A stretch of DNA of 64,000 nucleotides from Phycisphaerae bacterium (GTDB lineage: Bacteria; Planctomycetota; Phycisphaerae; Sedimentisphaerales; Anaerobacaceae). Shown here piece after piece: positions 1 to 7,391 of this stretch. Each line of letters starts with the position of its first letter. Positions within the stretch are counted from its first letter, which is position 1. The stretch spans positions 1-64,000 of the forward strand of contig JAAYBV010000041.1 in assembly GCA_012744475.1 (NCBI GenBank), read 5' to 3'. The notes under the pieces are model-generated. The model saw nothing but the letters and a program-made list of their open reading frames with translations, was not told where the DNA came from and ran no database searches. The position numbers and the translations under genes are program-made.

Positions 1-170
1 AACGGAGCTTTGGGGATGGCGAATGGGAGTGGCGCATCCGTACGGAAAGGCCTCTGCGAGGCGATCCATCCCCAAGTCCTGCGGATCCGTTCGGCTTCGC
101 TCAGGACAAGCTTTGAGGCTGCCACCCTTGGCGGTCTGCGCCGGCAAGGGAATGCTGCCCTGAAATCCTG

Positions 171-320
171 ACAGACACGCCGAGCGAGTGTCTGTGAAAA
201 TATCCTGGCAGCCGTGTGGCAGCGGCAAGCGCAGGCTTGCCGATGGTGATACGCATGCCGTCGAAGCCATCGGCAGACTCCGCCTTGCTCTCCCGATGGC
301 CATCGGGACCGCTGCCACAC
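171..320. repeat. Nested inverted-repeat element (multi-branched fold)
   Basis: Seen directly: an 8-bp hairpin at 171-178/188-195 (ACAGACAC/GTGTCTGT); an outer perfect 12-bp inverted repeat GTGTGGCAGCGG at 214-225 with its complement at 309-320; inside it a GCAAGC/GCTTGC hairpin (225-240), an 8-bp stem GCCGATGG/CCATCGGC (239-246/267-274) and a perfect 16-bp palindrome CCCGATGGCCATCGGG (292-307). The arms could form a multi-way junction. It could be a structured RNA, a protein-binding cruciform or a decayed mobile repeat; nothing here decides between them. Confidence 0.6.
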
Positions 321-390
321 AGGGCGCTCCGTGGTGGAAAACGGGCCTTGCCGCGAAATCCGCACAGACACCCTTGTTTGGACACGTCTC

Positions 391-419
391 TTGAGAAACG
401 CGGCTGTTTGCGGTATGTT
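391..419 (+). promoter_or_regulatory. Sigma70-like promoter for the sulfatase-like gene
   Basis: TTGAGA at 391-396, a 17-bp spacer and TATGTT at 414-419 would start transcription near 426, about 55 nt before the ATG at 481, which has a GGAGGAGG Shine-Dalgarno of its own. Confidence 0.4.
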
Positions 420-480
420 GACAGCATCGGGAGATCGGCCTGTGCTGCTCGGCATGCCGATGCTCCGGAGGAGGACACGG

Positions 481-1872
481 ATGAAACGCCGGGCTTTTCT
501 GAGACGGGTGGTCACGTTGCTGGCAGGTTGGGCCTCGCCTGCTCCGGACGCGCTCACGTTCTGCCCCGCGTCGGAGATCAAAAGGCCCGACACCTCCGGC
601 ATGAACCTGCTGTTCATTCACGTCAGCGGGCTGACGGCCGCTGCCGTCGGCTGCTACGGGAACCAGGTAGTCAAAACTCCGAACCTGGACCGCTTTGCCA
701 CCGGGGCGACTCGTTTCACCCGATGCTATTGTCAGTCGCCGATGCCCTGCCTGTCGCGCGCGTCCCTTCTCACCGGCCTTCGTCCCGACGCGACCGGCGT
801 GCTGACCACTGGCCATGCACTTGGGCGCACCCTGCCCGCAGAGACGGGGCGGCTGCCCGATCTGCTGCGTCAGTATGGCTTTCGCACCGTCAACCTTCAC
901 GGCGCTGATGATGCCGCATCCTGCGCGGAGGTGGCATCGCACTACGAAGCACCCGAAATCCACCCATGTGAAGACTCCGAATGCGCGGACGAACGCGAGC
1001 TGGATGAACGACGAGCCGAACTGGCCGCTGAACTTCTGACAGACGCGGCCCGCAAAGGCGTGCCCTTCTTCGTGTCACTCGGGCTTTCCGAGCCTGGCGC
1101 GGGGCGACGATGCCCCAACGCCTGCCTTGATCTGTATGATGCCGACAGCATCGGTGCGGCTCGTGCACCCGCCTGTCAGGATCGCGATATTCCTGCCGTT
1201 GCCACGCGATTCGGCCGCAACGACGATGTTCTTCGTGACAGCCCCGGGGGCTTGCCCCCCGACGAGGTGGACCGGGAAACGATCCGAGCCTACTACGCCT
1301 GTGCTTCCCTTCTCGATGCCCAGGTTGGCGTCGTGCTCGACGCGCTCGACCGGGTCGGGCTCAGCAATGAGACCATCGTCATGGTGTTCGGCGAGTGCGG
1401 CTTCCACCTGGGAGAACATGGGCTCTGGGGTCCGGGCACGCTCTTCGAACAGGTGACACGCGTCCCCCTGCTGGTCCGTGTGCCCGGACTTGCCGTCCGG
1501 CAGGCCGTGTGCGAGGAGATTGTCGAGTTAGTCGATCTGCTACCTACTATCTGTGATCTCCTGACGATCCCAACGCCGGGCCGCCTGGAGGGCAAGAGCT
1601 TCGTGCCGCTGCTCTGCGATCCCGTGCAACCGTGGAAGAGAGCGGCCTTCACGCTCTGCGAAATGCCCGGGCATGTCGGGCGATCCGTGCGGACCAAACG
1701 ATGGCGCTACACAGACTGGCAATCCTCCACGACGTTGCAGCGGCAGTTCGAACTCTACGACCTGGACAGCGATCCCTGGGAGCAGGTCAATCTGGCGTTG
1801 CATCCCGACTATCGCAACGAGCGCACGATCCTGGCCAACCTCCTCCAGCGGGGCTGGCAGGCAGCCCAGTAG
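481..1872 (+). CDS. Sulfatase-fold protein with degenerate active site (probable pseudoenzyme)
   Basis: 463 residues starting at the ATG that follows GGAGGAGGACACGG; an upstream in-frame start at 331 lacks a ribosome site. The N-terminus KRRAFLR plus a short hydrophobic run looks like a Tat signal. The overall pattern is that of iduronate-2-sulfatase-like sulfatases: VVKTPNLDRFATG, RASLLTGLRPDATGV, HLGEHGLWG, RVPLLVRVPG, VRTKRWRYTDW. The catalytic signatures are altered. The metal-binding Asp-Asp after the first strand reads SG (residues 49-50). The C-x-P-S-R formylglycine motif reads P-C90-L-S-R, with the Cys shifted by one. The KPH motif reads EPG. The GDHG metal site reads GECG (304-307). 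The WGKH motif reads WGPG. The fold is confident; sulfatase activity is doubtful. It may be a substrate-binding relative. Confidence 0.85.
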   Translation: MKRRAFLRRVVTLLAGWASPAPDALTFCPASEIKRPDTSGMNLLFIHVSGLTAAAVGCYGNQVVKTPNLDRFATGATRFTRCYCQSPMPCLSRASLLTGLRPDATGVLTTGHALGRTLPAETGRLPDLLRQYGFRTVNLHGADDAASCAEVASHYEAPEIHPCEDSECADERELDERRAELAAELLTDAARKGVPFFVSLGLSEPGAGRRCPNACLDLYDADSIGAARAPACQDRDIPAVATRFGRNDDVLRDSPGGLPPDEVDRETIRAYYACASLLDAQVGVVLDALDRVGLSNETIVMVFGECGFHLGEHGLWGPGTLFEQVTRVPLLVRVPGLAVRQAVCEEIVELVDLLPTICDLLTIPTPGRLEGKSFVPLLCDPVQPWKRAAFTLCEMPGHVGRSVRTKRWRYTDWQSSTTLQRQFELYDLDSDPWEQVNLALHPDYRNERTILANLLQRGWQAAQ

Positions 1873-2050
1873 CAATTTGGAGGTCCGGACCGATACGAGT
1901 GCCCGCAGAAACAAGCGACCCAAGTCCCCAGTGCAAACTTCGCAGACGCGAAAAACCTGGCGCAAGGTCCCTGAAAAACGCTTCTGGGACGGCCCAGGCC
2001 CCGTTCTCTCCGGATTCCTGGATTCCAAGCCAAAATTATCGTACCCGCCA

Positions 2051-2079
2051 TTGATTTGGACGCCTTCGTCTGGTATAAT
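2051..2079 (+). promoter_or_regulatory. Near-consensus sigma70 promoter
   Basis: TTGATT (2051-2056), a 17-bp spacer and a perfect TATAAT (2074-2079). It is the best match to the sigma70 consensus that I see in the window. The first start codon downstream is the 21-codon ORF at 2117, about 30 nt after the expected transcription start. Confidence 0.6.
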
Positions 2080-2116
2080 GCCGTCATAACTCGTAACCAA
2101 TGGGGTGGTGTAAGCT

Positions 2117-2182
2117 ATGAACGAGATCTTCCTGACGATGTTTGTGATGCTTCTGTTCCTGGTGGGCGTCACAACACAGTAA
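2117..2182 (+). CDS. Candidate 21-residue hydrophobic membrane peptide
   Basis: The ORF encodes MNEIFLTMFVMLLFLVGVTT plus a final Gln: a short polar start followed by about 16 uninterrupted hydrophobic residues, the profile of a single-span membrane microprotein or a type-I-toxin-like peptide. Support is positional: a near-consensus promoter lies about 30 nt upstream of the ATG, and a weak purine-rich GGGGTGGTG sits seven bases before it. A small hairpin follows at 2217-2241. I do not recognise a family and such a short ORF could arise by chance. The promoter could equally make a small RNA. Confidence 0.35.
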   Translation: MNEIFLTMFVMLLFLVGVTTQ

Positions 2183-2440
2183 ACCCAGTCGAGGGACCGG
2201 CCATTTCCTGGATTTGCGCTCCGCAGACCGTATCCGGAGCGGGCCGGGCCAGGTAAGCATGCGGATAGCGAGACTGTTTCCGCACGATCGTTTGGCGGCG
2301 CGTTGCAGGCCTTCGCTATCCTTACAGATGCCCCTTACCCGGAAATCTCCCGCCTGATTCTTATCTGCTATACCACCACTTCCGCACCCCATGCGATAGC
2401 TCCACGTTTACGGTGCGCGTATCTACGTCCGAGAATTGTG

Positions 2441-2469
2441 TTGTGTTGCGCGGGCCGATCTGGCATAAT
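2441..2469 (+). promoter_or_regulatory. Promoter of the first LamG gene
   Basis: TTGTGT (2441-2446), a 17-bp spacer and CATAAT (2464-2469), giving a leader of about 340 nt before the ATG at 2811. The downstream word TTTGGTCGAAAG loosely resembles the sequence after the -10 boxes of the two other LamG genes. Confidence 0.4.
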
Positions 2470-2586
2470 CCAGTTTGGTCGAAAGTGCAATTTCTAACGT
2501 GAGCAGACATGGTACGACCGACTTGCCGGAAAGACCCCCTGCCTCACTCGGGGGACGTAAGGTGACCGGCACTCTATCCGTTCACC

Positions 2587-2736
2587 ATGTCTCGAGGCGT
2601 TCTCGGATCGCTCAGGGGAAGGAGGTGACTGTCTGTGTCCCATCGCCCTCGCCTTCAGGCGGGCATGTGGAATACCGCGCGCTGTGTCGTCTCGAAATGC
2701 CCCACCCGTCGGACAGCAGATCGAGAGACGGCATAG
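2587..2736 (+). promoter_or_regulatory. LamG leader with small ORFs around a strong SD core
   Basis: A 13-codon ORF (2587-2628) ends exactly on the SD-like core GGAAGGAGGTGA. That core sits seven bases before a GTG opening a 33-codon ORF (2635-2736, arginine- and cysteine-rich). Neither peptide is recognisable. Similar strong SD cores lie in the leaders of the LamG genes at 20013 and 23523, so this looks like a leader feature of the family, possibly attenuation or translational coupling. The LamG gene has its own GGAGGA site at 2799-2804. Confidence 0.35.
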
Positions 2737-2810
2737 ACCGAAGAACGTCACGTGGACGTCCCTCTGGACGCGGCGGCAAAAGTACCCTTATTTGGTGATG
2801 GAGGAATCTC

Positions 2811-5741
2811 ATGTTCAGGACAACGCTTTGCCTGGTCTGTTTGACCGTGGGAGTTGGACCGATGTTGGCAAGTCCAGCCGCGGCCGACCTTGTCGCGTGG
2901 TGGACATTCAACGAGGGCGCCGGCGAGACGGCCGTCGACGTCTCCAAGAACGGCCACGACGGCACCCTCAACGGGGACACCGCCTGGACGACCGGCCAGT
3001 TCGGCGGCGCCTTGGAGTTCGACGGCACCGGCGACTACGTGATGTGCGATCTCGTGGACATCGACACCGCCGTGACAGGCGGCTTGACGGTGACCGCATG
3101 GGTCAACAAGCCGGCCGGCGGAGACCGCAAGATGTGCAGCAACCGCCAGGTCTCCAATGCCGCCGGCGGCGGCTTCTCGTGCACCATCTACAACGACCGA
3201 ATGGAGATGGATGTTTGCAGCGCTTCGGTGCGCAATCTCAACCGGGACAGCGACGGTCCCATCGTCCCGGGGGACACGTGGATTCACCTGGCCTGGGTCC
3301 TCGACGACGTCGGGAACACCTTCAATGAGTACCACAACGGGGAGTTAGTCGATTCCTCGACGGAAGACGTCTCCGTGGGCCTATCGACGCAGAACTTCCG
3401 GATCGGCGCCGACTCTCCGAATCTCGGTCTTTACTTCAGCGGGATGATCGACGATCTGCGGATTTACGACCATGCGCTGACGGAGGCCGAACTGGCCGAC
3501 GTCATGACGGGCAGGGCCCCTGGCGCGGAGAAGGCGGTGGACCCGAGTCCCGCGATCGATGCGACCGATGTGCCCCGCGATGCCATCCTGAGCTGGACGG
3601 CCGGCGCATTCGCGGCGACACATGACGTCTACTTCGGTACAGCGTTCGATGACGTCAACGCCGCCAGTCGGGCCAACCCGATGGGCGTTCTGGTCAGCCC
3701 GGGCCAGAGCGGCACGACCTACGATCCGGCCGGAGCCATCCAGTTCGCTCTGACCTACTACTGGCGCGTCGATGAGGTCAACGCGGCGCCCGACAGCACG
3801 ATCTTCAAAGGCGACATCTGGAGCTTTACGGCCGAACCGCTGGCCTATCCGATCGAAGGTGTCATTGCGACGAGCAACGGCTCCTCCGGCGTGGCCGCCG
3901 ACCCGGCGAATGCGGTCAATGGCTCCGGTCTCAACGCCGACGATCAGCATTCAGTATCCGCAGAACACATGTGGTTGGCCGGCGCGCCCGCGGACGAAGC
4001 GCTCTGGATTCAGTTCGAGTTCGACGCCGTCCGCAAGCTCCACCAGATGTTCATCTGGAACTACAACGTGCAGTTCGAGCCGGTTCTCGGCTTCGGGCTC
4101 AAAGACGTCACGGTGCAATACTCCACCGACGGCGTCGAATGGGCGGCGTTCGGCGATGTCGAACTGGCTCGGGCCACGGCCTCAGCGACGTACACCTACA
4201 ACAGCGTCATTGATCTGGCCGGCGTGGCCGCCAGATACGTCCGACTCGTCGTCAACAACGGCTGGGGCATCATGGGCCAGTATGGGCTCAGCGAGGTTCG
4301 CTTCACGTATCTTCCGGTCCTGGCTCGCGAGCCGCAGCCGGCGTCCGGTGCGGTCGAAGTCTCGATCGACAGCATTCTGGACTGGCGAGGAGGCCGCGAG
4401 GCCGCTTCGCATGAGGTCTTCCTCGGAACCGATCCGGAAGCGCTCGCCCTGGCCGCCGCCGTGGACCAGTCGCAGTATGACCCCGGCGTGCTCGATCTCG
4501 GCACCACTTACTACTGGCGGATCGACGAGGTCAACGAAAACGCCAGCCCAAGTGCCTGGACCGGTGATACCTGGAGTTTCTCCACACAGGACTACCTCGT
4601 GGTGGATGACTTCGAAAGCTACACCGATGACATCGATGGCGGCGGGACGATCTTCCAGACGTGGATCGACGGATACGACGATGACACGAACGGTTCGCAG
4701 GTCGGGTACATCAGTGCGCCCTTCGCCGAGCAGACCATCGTCCACGGCGGCAAGCAGTCCATGCCCCTGTATTTCGACAATACCGCTGCGTCGACGTCCG
4801 TAGCCGACCTCGAACTGGACGGGCAGGACTGGACCCGTGCAGGCATTCAGACGCTGGTGCTGTACTTCCGCGGCGGTTCCGGCAACACGGGCGGTCAGTT
4901 CTACGCAGAGGTCAACGGCAAGAAAGTCCTCTACCCCGGTGCGGCCGATGTACTGACGAAGACGGCGTGGAAGCAGTGGAACATCGATCTGGCCTCGCTC
5001 GGCGTCAATCTGCAAAACGTCACCACGCTGAGCGTCGGCGTTGACGGCGGCGGTTCCGGTCTCGTGTACGTCGATGACATCCTGCTGTACCGGTCCGCCC
5101 CGGAGATCGCGGCGCCGGTCGATCCCGGAACCGACGGACTGGTGCTCCAGTATCTCTTCGACAGCGACGCAACGGACAGCTCGGGCAACGGCTATCACGG
5201 CACGCTGCTGGGCGATGCCCTTACGATGGACGGTGTGCTCGGTCTGGACGGCGCCGATGACGCGGTGGCCGTCCCGCGGATCGGCGGCGCGACCGCCACG
5301 TTCAGCGCATTCAGCTACACAATGTGGATCAACCCCGCGTCGGGCCTGGCCGCATTGCAGTTTGCCGGTGGGATGAACACGGACGGCTGGGTGGCTGGAG
5401 CCGTGCACTTCAAGCTCTCTTACGGCGCGGTCAATGCCGGCATCAACGGTCTTGACGGCGGCGACCTCCAAGGCGCCACCGTGGTCGGTGCGGGCGAATG
5501 GAGCCATATGGCTCTGGCCGTCTCCGAAACCCGAGCGGCCATCTATCTGAACGGCCAGGTGGAAGATTCCCGCGATCTGGCAGCCCCCCTGACGAATCTC
5601 ATCGTGGGCGGCGCGTCTCTGGGCGCCTGGAACAACAACGGCAGCATCGAGCGCGAAATGAGCGGCCAGATGGACGATGTCCGCATCTACGACCGCGCGC
5701 TGTCGGAGGGCGAGGTGCTCTTTCTGGCCGATCACCGGTAG
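2811..5741 (+). CDS. Secreted LamG / F5-8C / Fn3-like multidomain protein
   Basis: 976 residues with a Sec signal peptide cleaved near ASPAAADL. Domains in order: LamG (about 26-240, opening AWWTFNEGAG), a Fn3-like Ig fold (242-343, LSWTAGAFAATHDVYFGT), a discoidin/F5-8 type C-like module (344-502, ending RYVRLVVNNGWGI..GLSEVRF), a second Fn3-like module (503-592), a jelly-roll CBM-like module (593-763, VVDDFESYTDD to GLVYVDDI) and a second LamG (about 770-976). These are extracellular carbohydrate- or protein-binding folds, so a surface adhesin or substrate-binding role is inferred; no catalytic domain is visible. The start is set by GGAGGAATCTC before the ATG. It is paralogous to the proteins at 20013 and 23523, from which it differs by the C-terminal LamG. 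Confidence 0.85.
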   Translation: MFRTTLCLVCLTVGVGPMLASPAAADLVAWWTFNEGAGETAVDVSKNGHDGTLNGDTAWTTGQFGGALEFDGTGDYVMCDLVDIDTAVTGGLTVTAWVNKPAGGDRKMCSNRQVSNAAGGGFSCTIYNDRMEMDVCSASVRNLNRDSDGPIVPGDTWIHLAWVLDDVGNTFNEYHNGELVDSSTEDVSVGLSTQNFRIGADSPNLGLYFSGMIDDLRIYDHALTEAELADVMTGRAPGAEKAVDPSPAIDATDVPRDAILSWTAGAFAATHDVYFGTAFDDVNAASRANPMGVLVSPGQSGTTYDPAGAIQFALTYYWRVDEVNAAPDSTIFKGDIWSFTAEPLAYPIEGVIATSNGSSGVAADPANAVNGSGLNADDQHSVSAEHMWLAGAPADEALWIQFEFDAVRKLHQMFIWNYNVQFEPVLGFGLKDVTVQYSTDGVEWAAFGDVELARATASATYTYNSVIDLAGVAARYVRLVVNNGWGIMGQYGLSEVRFTYLPVLAREPQPASGAVEVSIDSILDWRGGREAASHEVFLGTDPEALALAAAVDQSQYDPGVLDLGTTYYWRIDEVNENASPSAWTGDTWSFSTQDYLVVDDFESYTDDIDGGGTIFQTWIDGYDDDTNGSQVGYISAPFAEQTIVHGGKQSMPLYFDNTAASTSVADLELDGQDWTRAGIQTLVLYFRGGSGNTGGQFYAEVNGKKVLYPGAADVLTKTAWKQWNIDLASLGVNLQNVTTLSVGVDGGGSGLVYVDDILLYRSAPEIAAPVDPGTDGLVLQYLFDSDATDSSGNGYHGTLLGDALTMDGVLGLDGADDAVAVPRIGGATATFSAFSYTMWINPASGLAALQFAGGMNTDGWVAGAVHFKLSYGAVNAGINGLDGGDLQGATVVGAGEWSHMALAVSETRAAIYLNGQVEDSRDLAAPLTNLIVGGASLGAWNNNGSIEREMSGQMDDVRIYDRALSEGEVLFLADHR

Positions 5742-5792
5742 AACGCCTTCTGCTGCATCGAGGGTTGCGGACACTGGCACCATGGACTATCA

Positions 5793-5831
5793 CGGGGCCT
5801 GTTTCGACGAACGTCGGGACGGGCCCCGTTT
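5793..5831 (+). terminator. Probable terminator after the LamG gene
   Basis: CGGGGCC (5793-5799) pairs with GGCCCCG (5822-5828) around an inner CGAC/GTCG stem, followed by a short T run. It lies 50 nt past the stop codon. Confidence 0.5.
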
Positions 5832-5890
5832 GCATTGGCGAACACCGGCCTCTGCTCAGCGTCGGTGGCCGGTGGCGGCTATGTAGTTGA

Positions 5891-5918
5891 TTGACGCACC
5901 ACCCTGTGCGGATATGAT
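5891..5918 (+). promoter_or_regulatory. Sigma70-like promoter for the oxidoreductase
   Basis: TTGACG (5891-5896), a 16-bp spacer and TATGAT (5913-5918). The predicted start of transcription is about 60 nt before the ATG at 5987. Confidence 0.5.
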
Positions 5919-5986
5919 ACGTGTGCAGAATCGGGTCAACCGGATGCAGCTTTCATCAGGACCGATGGTGGAAAGGACGGGACACG

Positions 5987-7282
5987 ATGGCGAAGATGAA
6001 TCGGCGGGATTTCCTCGGGGCGGCACTTGGCAGCAGTCTGGCCATGAGTGGTCTGGCTCGGCAGGTCGGTGGCGATCAAGCGAGTGAACCCAGAATCGGA
6101 TTGGGCGTCATCGGCTGCGGGAATTACGGCATGGCCGACATCCGTGCCGCGTTCAGCGTCGGCGGCGTCGAGGTCCTCGCGCTATGCGACGTGGACAGCC
6201 GGCATCTCAAAGACAGCGCCGACAAGGTCGAGCAACTGCAGGGCTCCAGGCCTAGGACCTTCAAGCACTATGGCGAATTGTTGGAGACCCCCGGTCTGGA
6301 TGCCATCATTATCGCTACACCTCCGCAATGGCATGCGCTGCCCTTCATCGCCGCGGTCGAGAAGGGGCTGGACGTCTACTGTGAGAAGCCGCTCGCCTAT
6401 GATGTCCGCGAGAGCCGCGCGATGGTCGAAGCGGCGCAAAAGGAAAAGGATGTCATCGTTCAGATCGGCTTCCAGCGCCGACAGAGTCCGGCCATTCAAC
6501 AGGCGCGCGAGTACATCCGCCAGGGCAATCTCGGACGTGTCGTTCAGGCGGATGCGCAGATTCACTACACGGCGGGCATCCTCGACACGACCCCACAGGA
6601 CCCGCCGGCGTCGCTGGATTGGGACCTCTGGTCGGGCCCGGCGCCGAAGCTGCCGTACTGCCCGCAGATCGGCCACTTCGCCTGGCGGCTGGAGAAGACC
6701 ACGGGCCACGGCCACCTGGTGGACTGGGGCATCCATCTGATCGATGCGACGCGATGGATTCTCGGCGAGACCACACCGAAAAGCGTTCAGGCTTCCGGCG
6801 GCATCTACCACTTCAAAGACAAGATCACCACGCCCGATGTTCTCTCGGTGCAGTTCGACTTCGAGACCTGTCCGGTGTTCTGGAAGCACCGCATCTACGG
6901 CGCCGCAGAGTATACGCCGGAAGTGTCCAATGGCATCTTCTTCTATGGCGAGAAAGGCACCATCTTCGTCACGGACCAGCGCTGGGTCATCATCCCCAGG
7001 GGCAGAGATGCCGAACGCATCGAGCACAATGTCAAGGCGGACATGGGGGCCGCTCACATGGCCGAATTCCTCGGCGCCGTTCGGGCCAGAAAGCAGCCTG
7101 GCTGCACCATCGAGGAGGGATTCCGCTCCACAGCCACGGTCAAGCTGGCCATGATCGCCTACGAGGTTGGCGCCAAGATCGCCTGGGATGACCGGACCGA
7201 GCAGATCACCAACCACGCCCAGGCCAATGCTCTGCTCAAACGGGAGTACCGCGCGCCGTGGAAACACCCATACCAGGATTGA
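5987..7282 (+). CDS. Gfo/Idh/MocA family oxidoreductase with Tat signal
   Basis: 431 residues. The N-terminus carries NRRDFLGAALG, a twin-arginine signal, so the enzyme is predicted to be exported folded with its nicotinamide cofactor. A Rossmann motif GVIGCGNYG lies at 40-48, the family EKP motif (EKPLAYD) near 134, and the substrate-side motif DWGIHLID near 246. Members oxidise or reduce sugars and sugar derivatives; the exact substrate cannot be read. The start was chosen at the ATG after GGAAAGGACGG; the ATG three codons later is also possible. It precedes the DUF5060 glycoside hydrolase by about 110 nt in the same direction, which fits joint action on a sugar substrate. Confidence 0.88.
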   Translation: MAKMNRRDFLGAALGSSLAMSGLARQVGGDQASEPRIGLGVIGCGNYGMADIRAAFSVGGVEVLALCDVDSRHLKDSADKVEQLQGSRPRTFKHYGELLETPGLDAIIIATPPQWHALPFIAAVEKGLDVYCEKPLAYDVRESRAMVEAAQKEKDVIVQIGFQRRQSPAIQQAREYIRQGNLGRVVQADAQIHYTAGILDTTPQDPPASLDWDLWSGPAPKLPYCPQIGHFAWRLEKTTGHGHLVDWGIHLIDATRWILGETTPKSVQASGGIYHFKDKITTPDVLSVQFDFETCPVFWKHRIYGAAEYTPEVSNGIFFYGEKGTIFVTDQRWVIIPRGRDAERIEHNVKADMGAAHMAEFLGAVRARKQPGCTIEEGFRSTATVKLAMIAYEVGAKIAWDDRTEQITNHAQANALLKREYRAPWKHPYQD

Positions 7283-7391
7283 CGGCTCCGACGAGAAGAA
7301 CTTCATGGCCGCCGACGGCAGCAGAACCCGGCAGATGCACGTTCGCTTCGAGCATGTGCCGACCCGCAACCAGTTGCTTTCTTGGGAGAGT

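Larger units (their letters stand above)
1..480. other. Non-coding region upstream of the sulfatase-like gene
   Basis: No convincing gene lies here; the open frames have no domain-like content and no Shine-Dalgarno. The stretch contains a structured element (171-320) and a promoter at 391-419 for the next gene. A roughly 25-nt direct repeat with the core GAAATCC..ACAGACAC occurs at about 155-180 and 348-373 and flanks the inverted repeats. Confidence 0.6.
1873..2810. other. Long intergenic region with two promoters and small ORFs
   Basis: The 940-nt gap between the sulfatase-like gene and the LamG gene holds a near-consensus promoter (2051-2079) with a 21-codon hydrophobic ORF (2117-2182), a 7-bp hairpin just after it (2217-2223/2235-2241), and a second promoter (2441-2469) followed by a leader of about 340 nt for the LamG gene. 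That leader has two small ORFs (2587-2628 and 2635-2736) around a GGAAGGAGGTG core at 2618-2627. No larger gene is supported. Confidence 0.5.

Noticed and set aside
4182-5783. 533-codon minus-strand open frame
   Set aside because: Antisense to the first LamG gene; His/Arg/Val-rich shadow composition.
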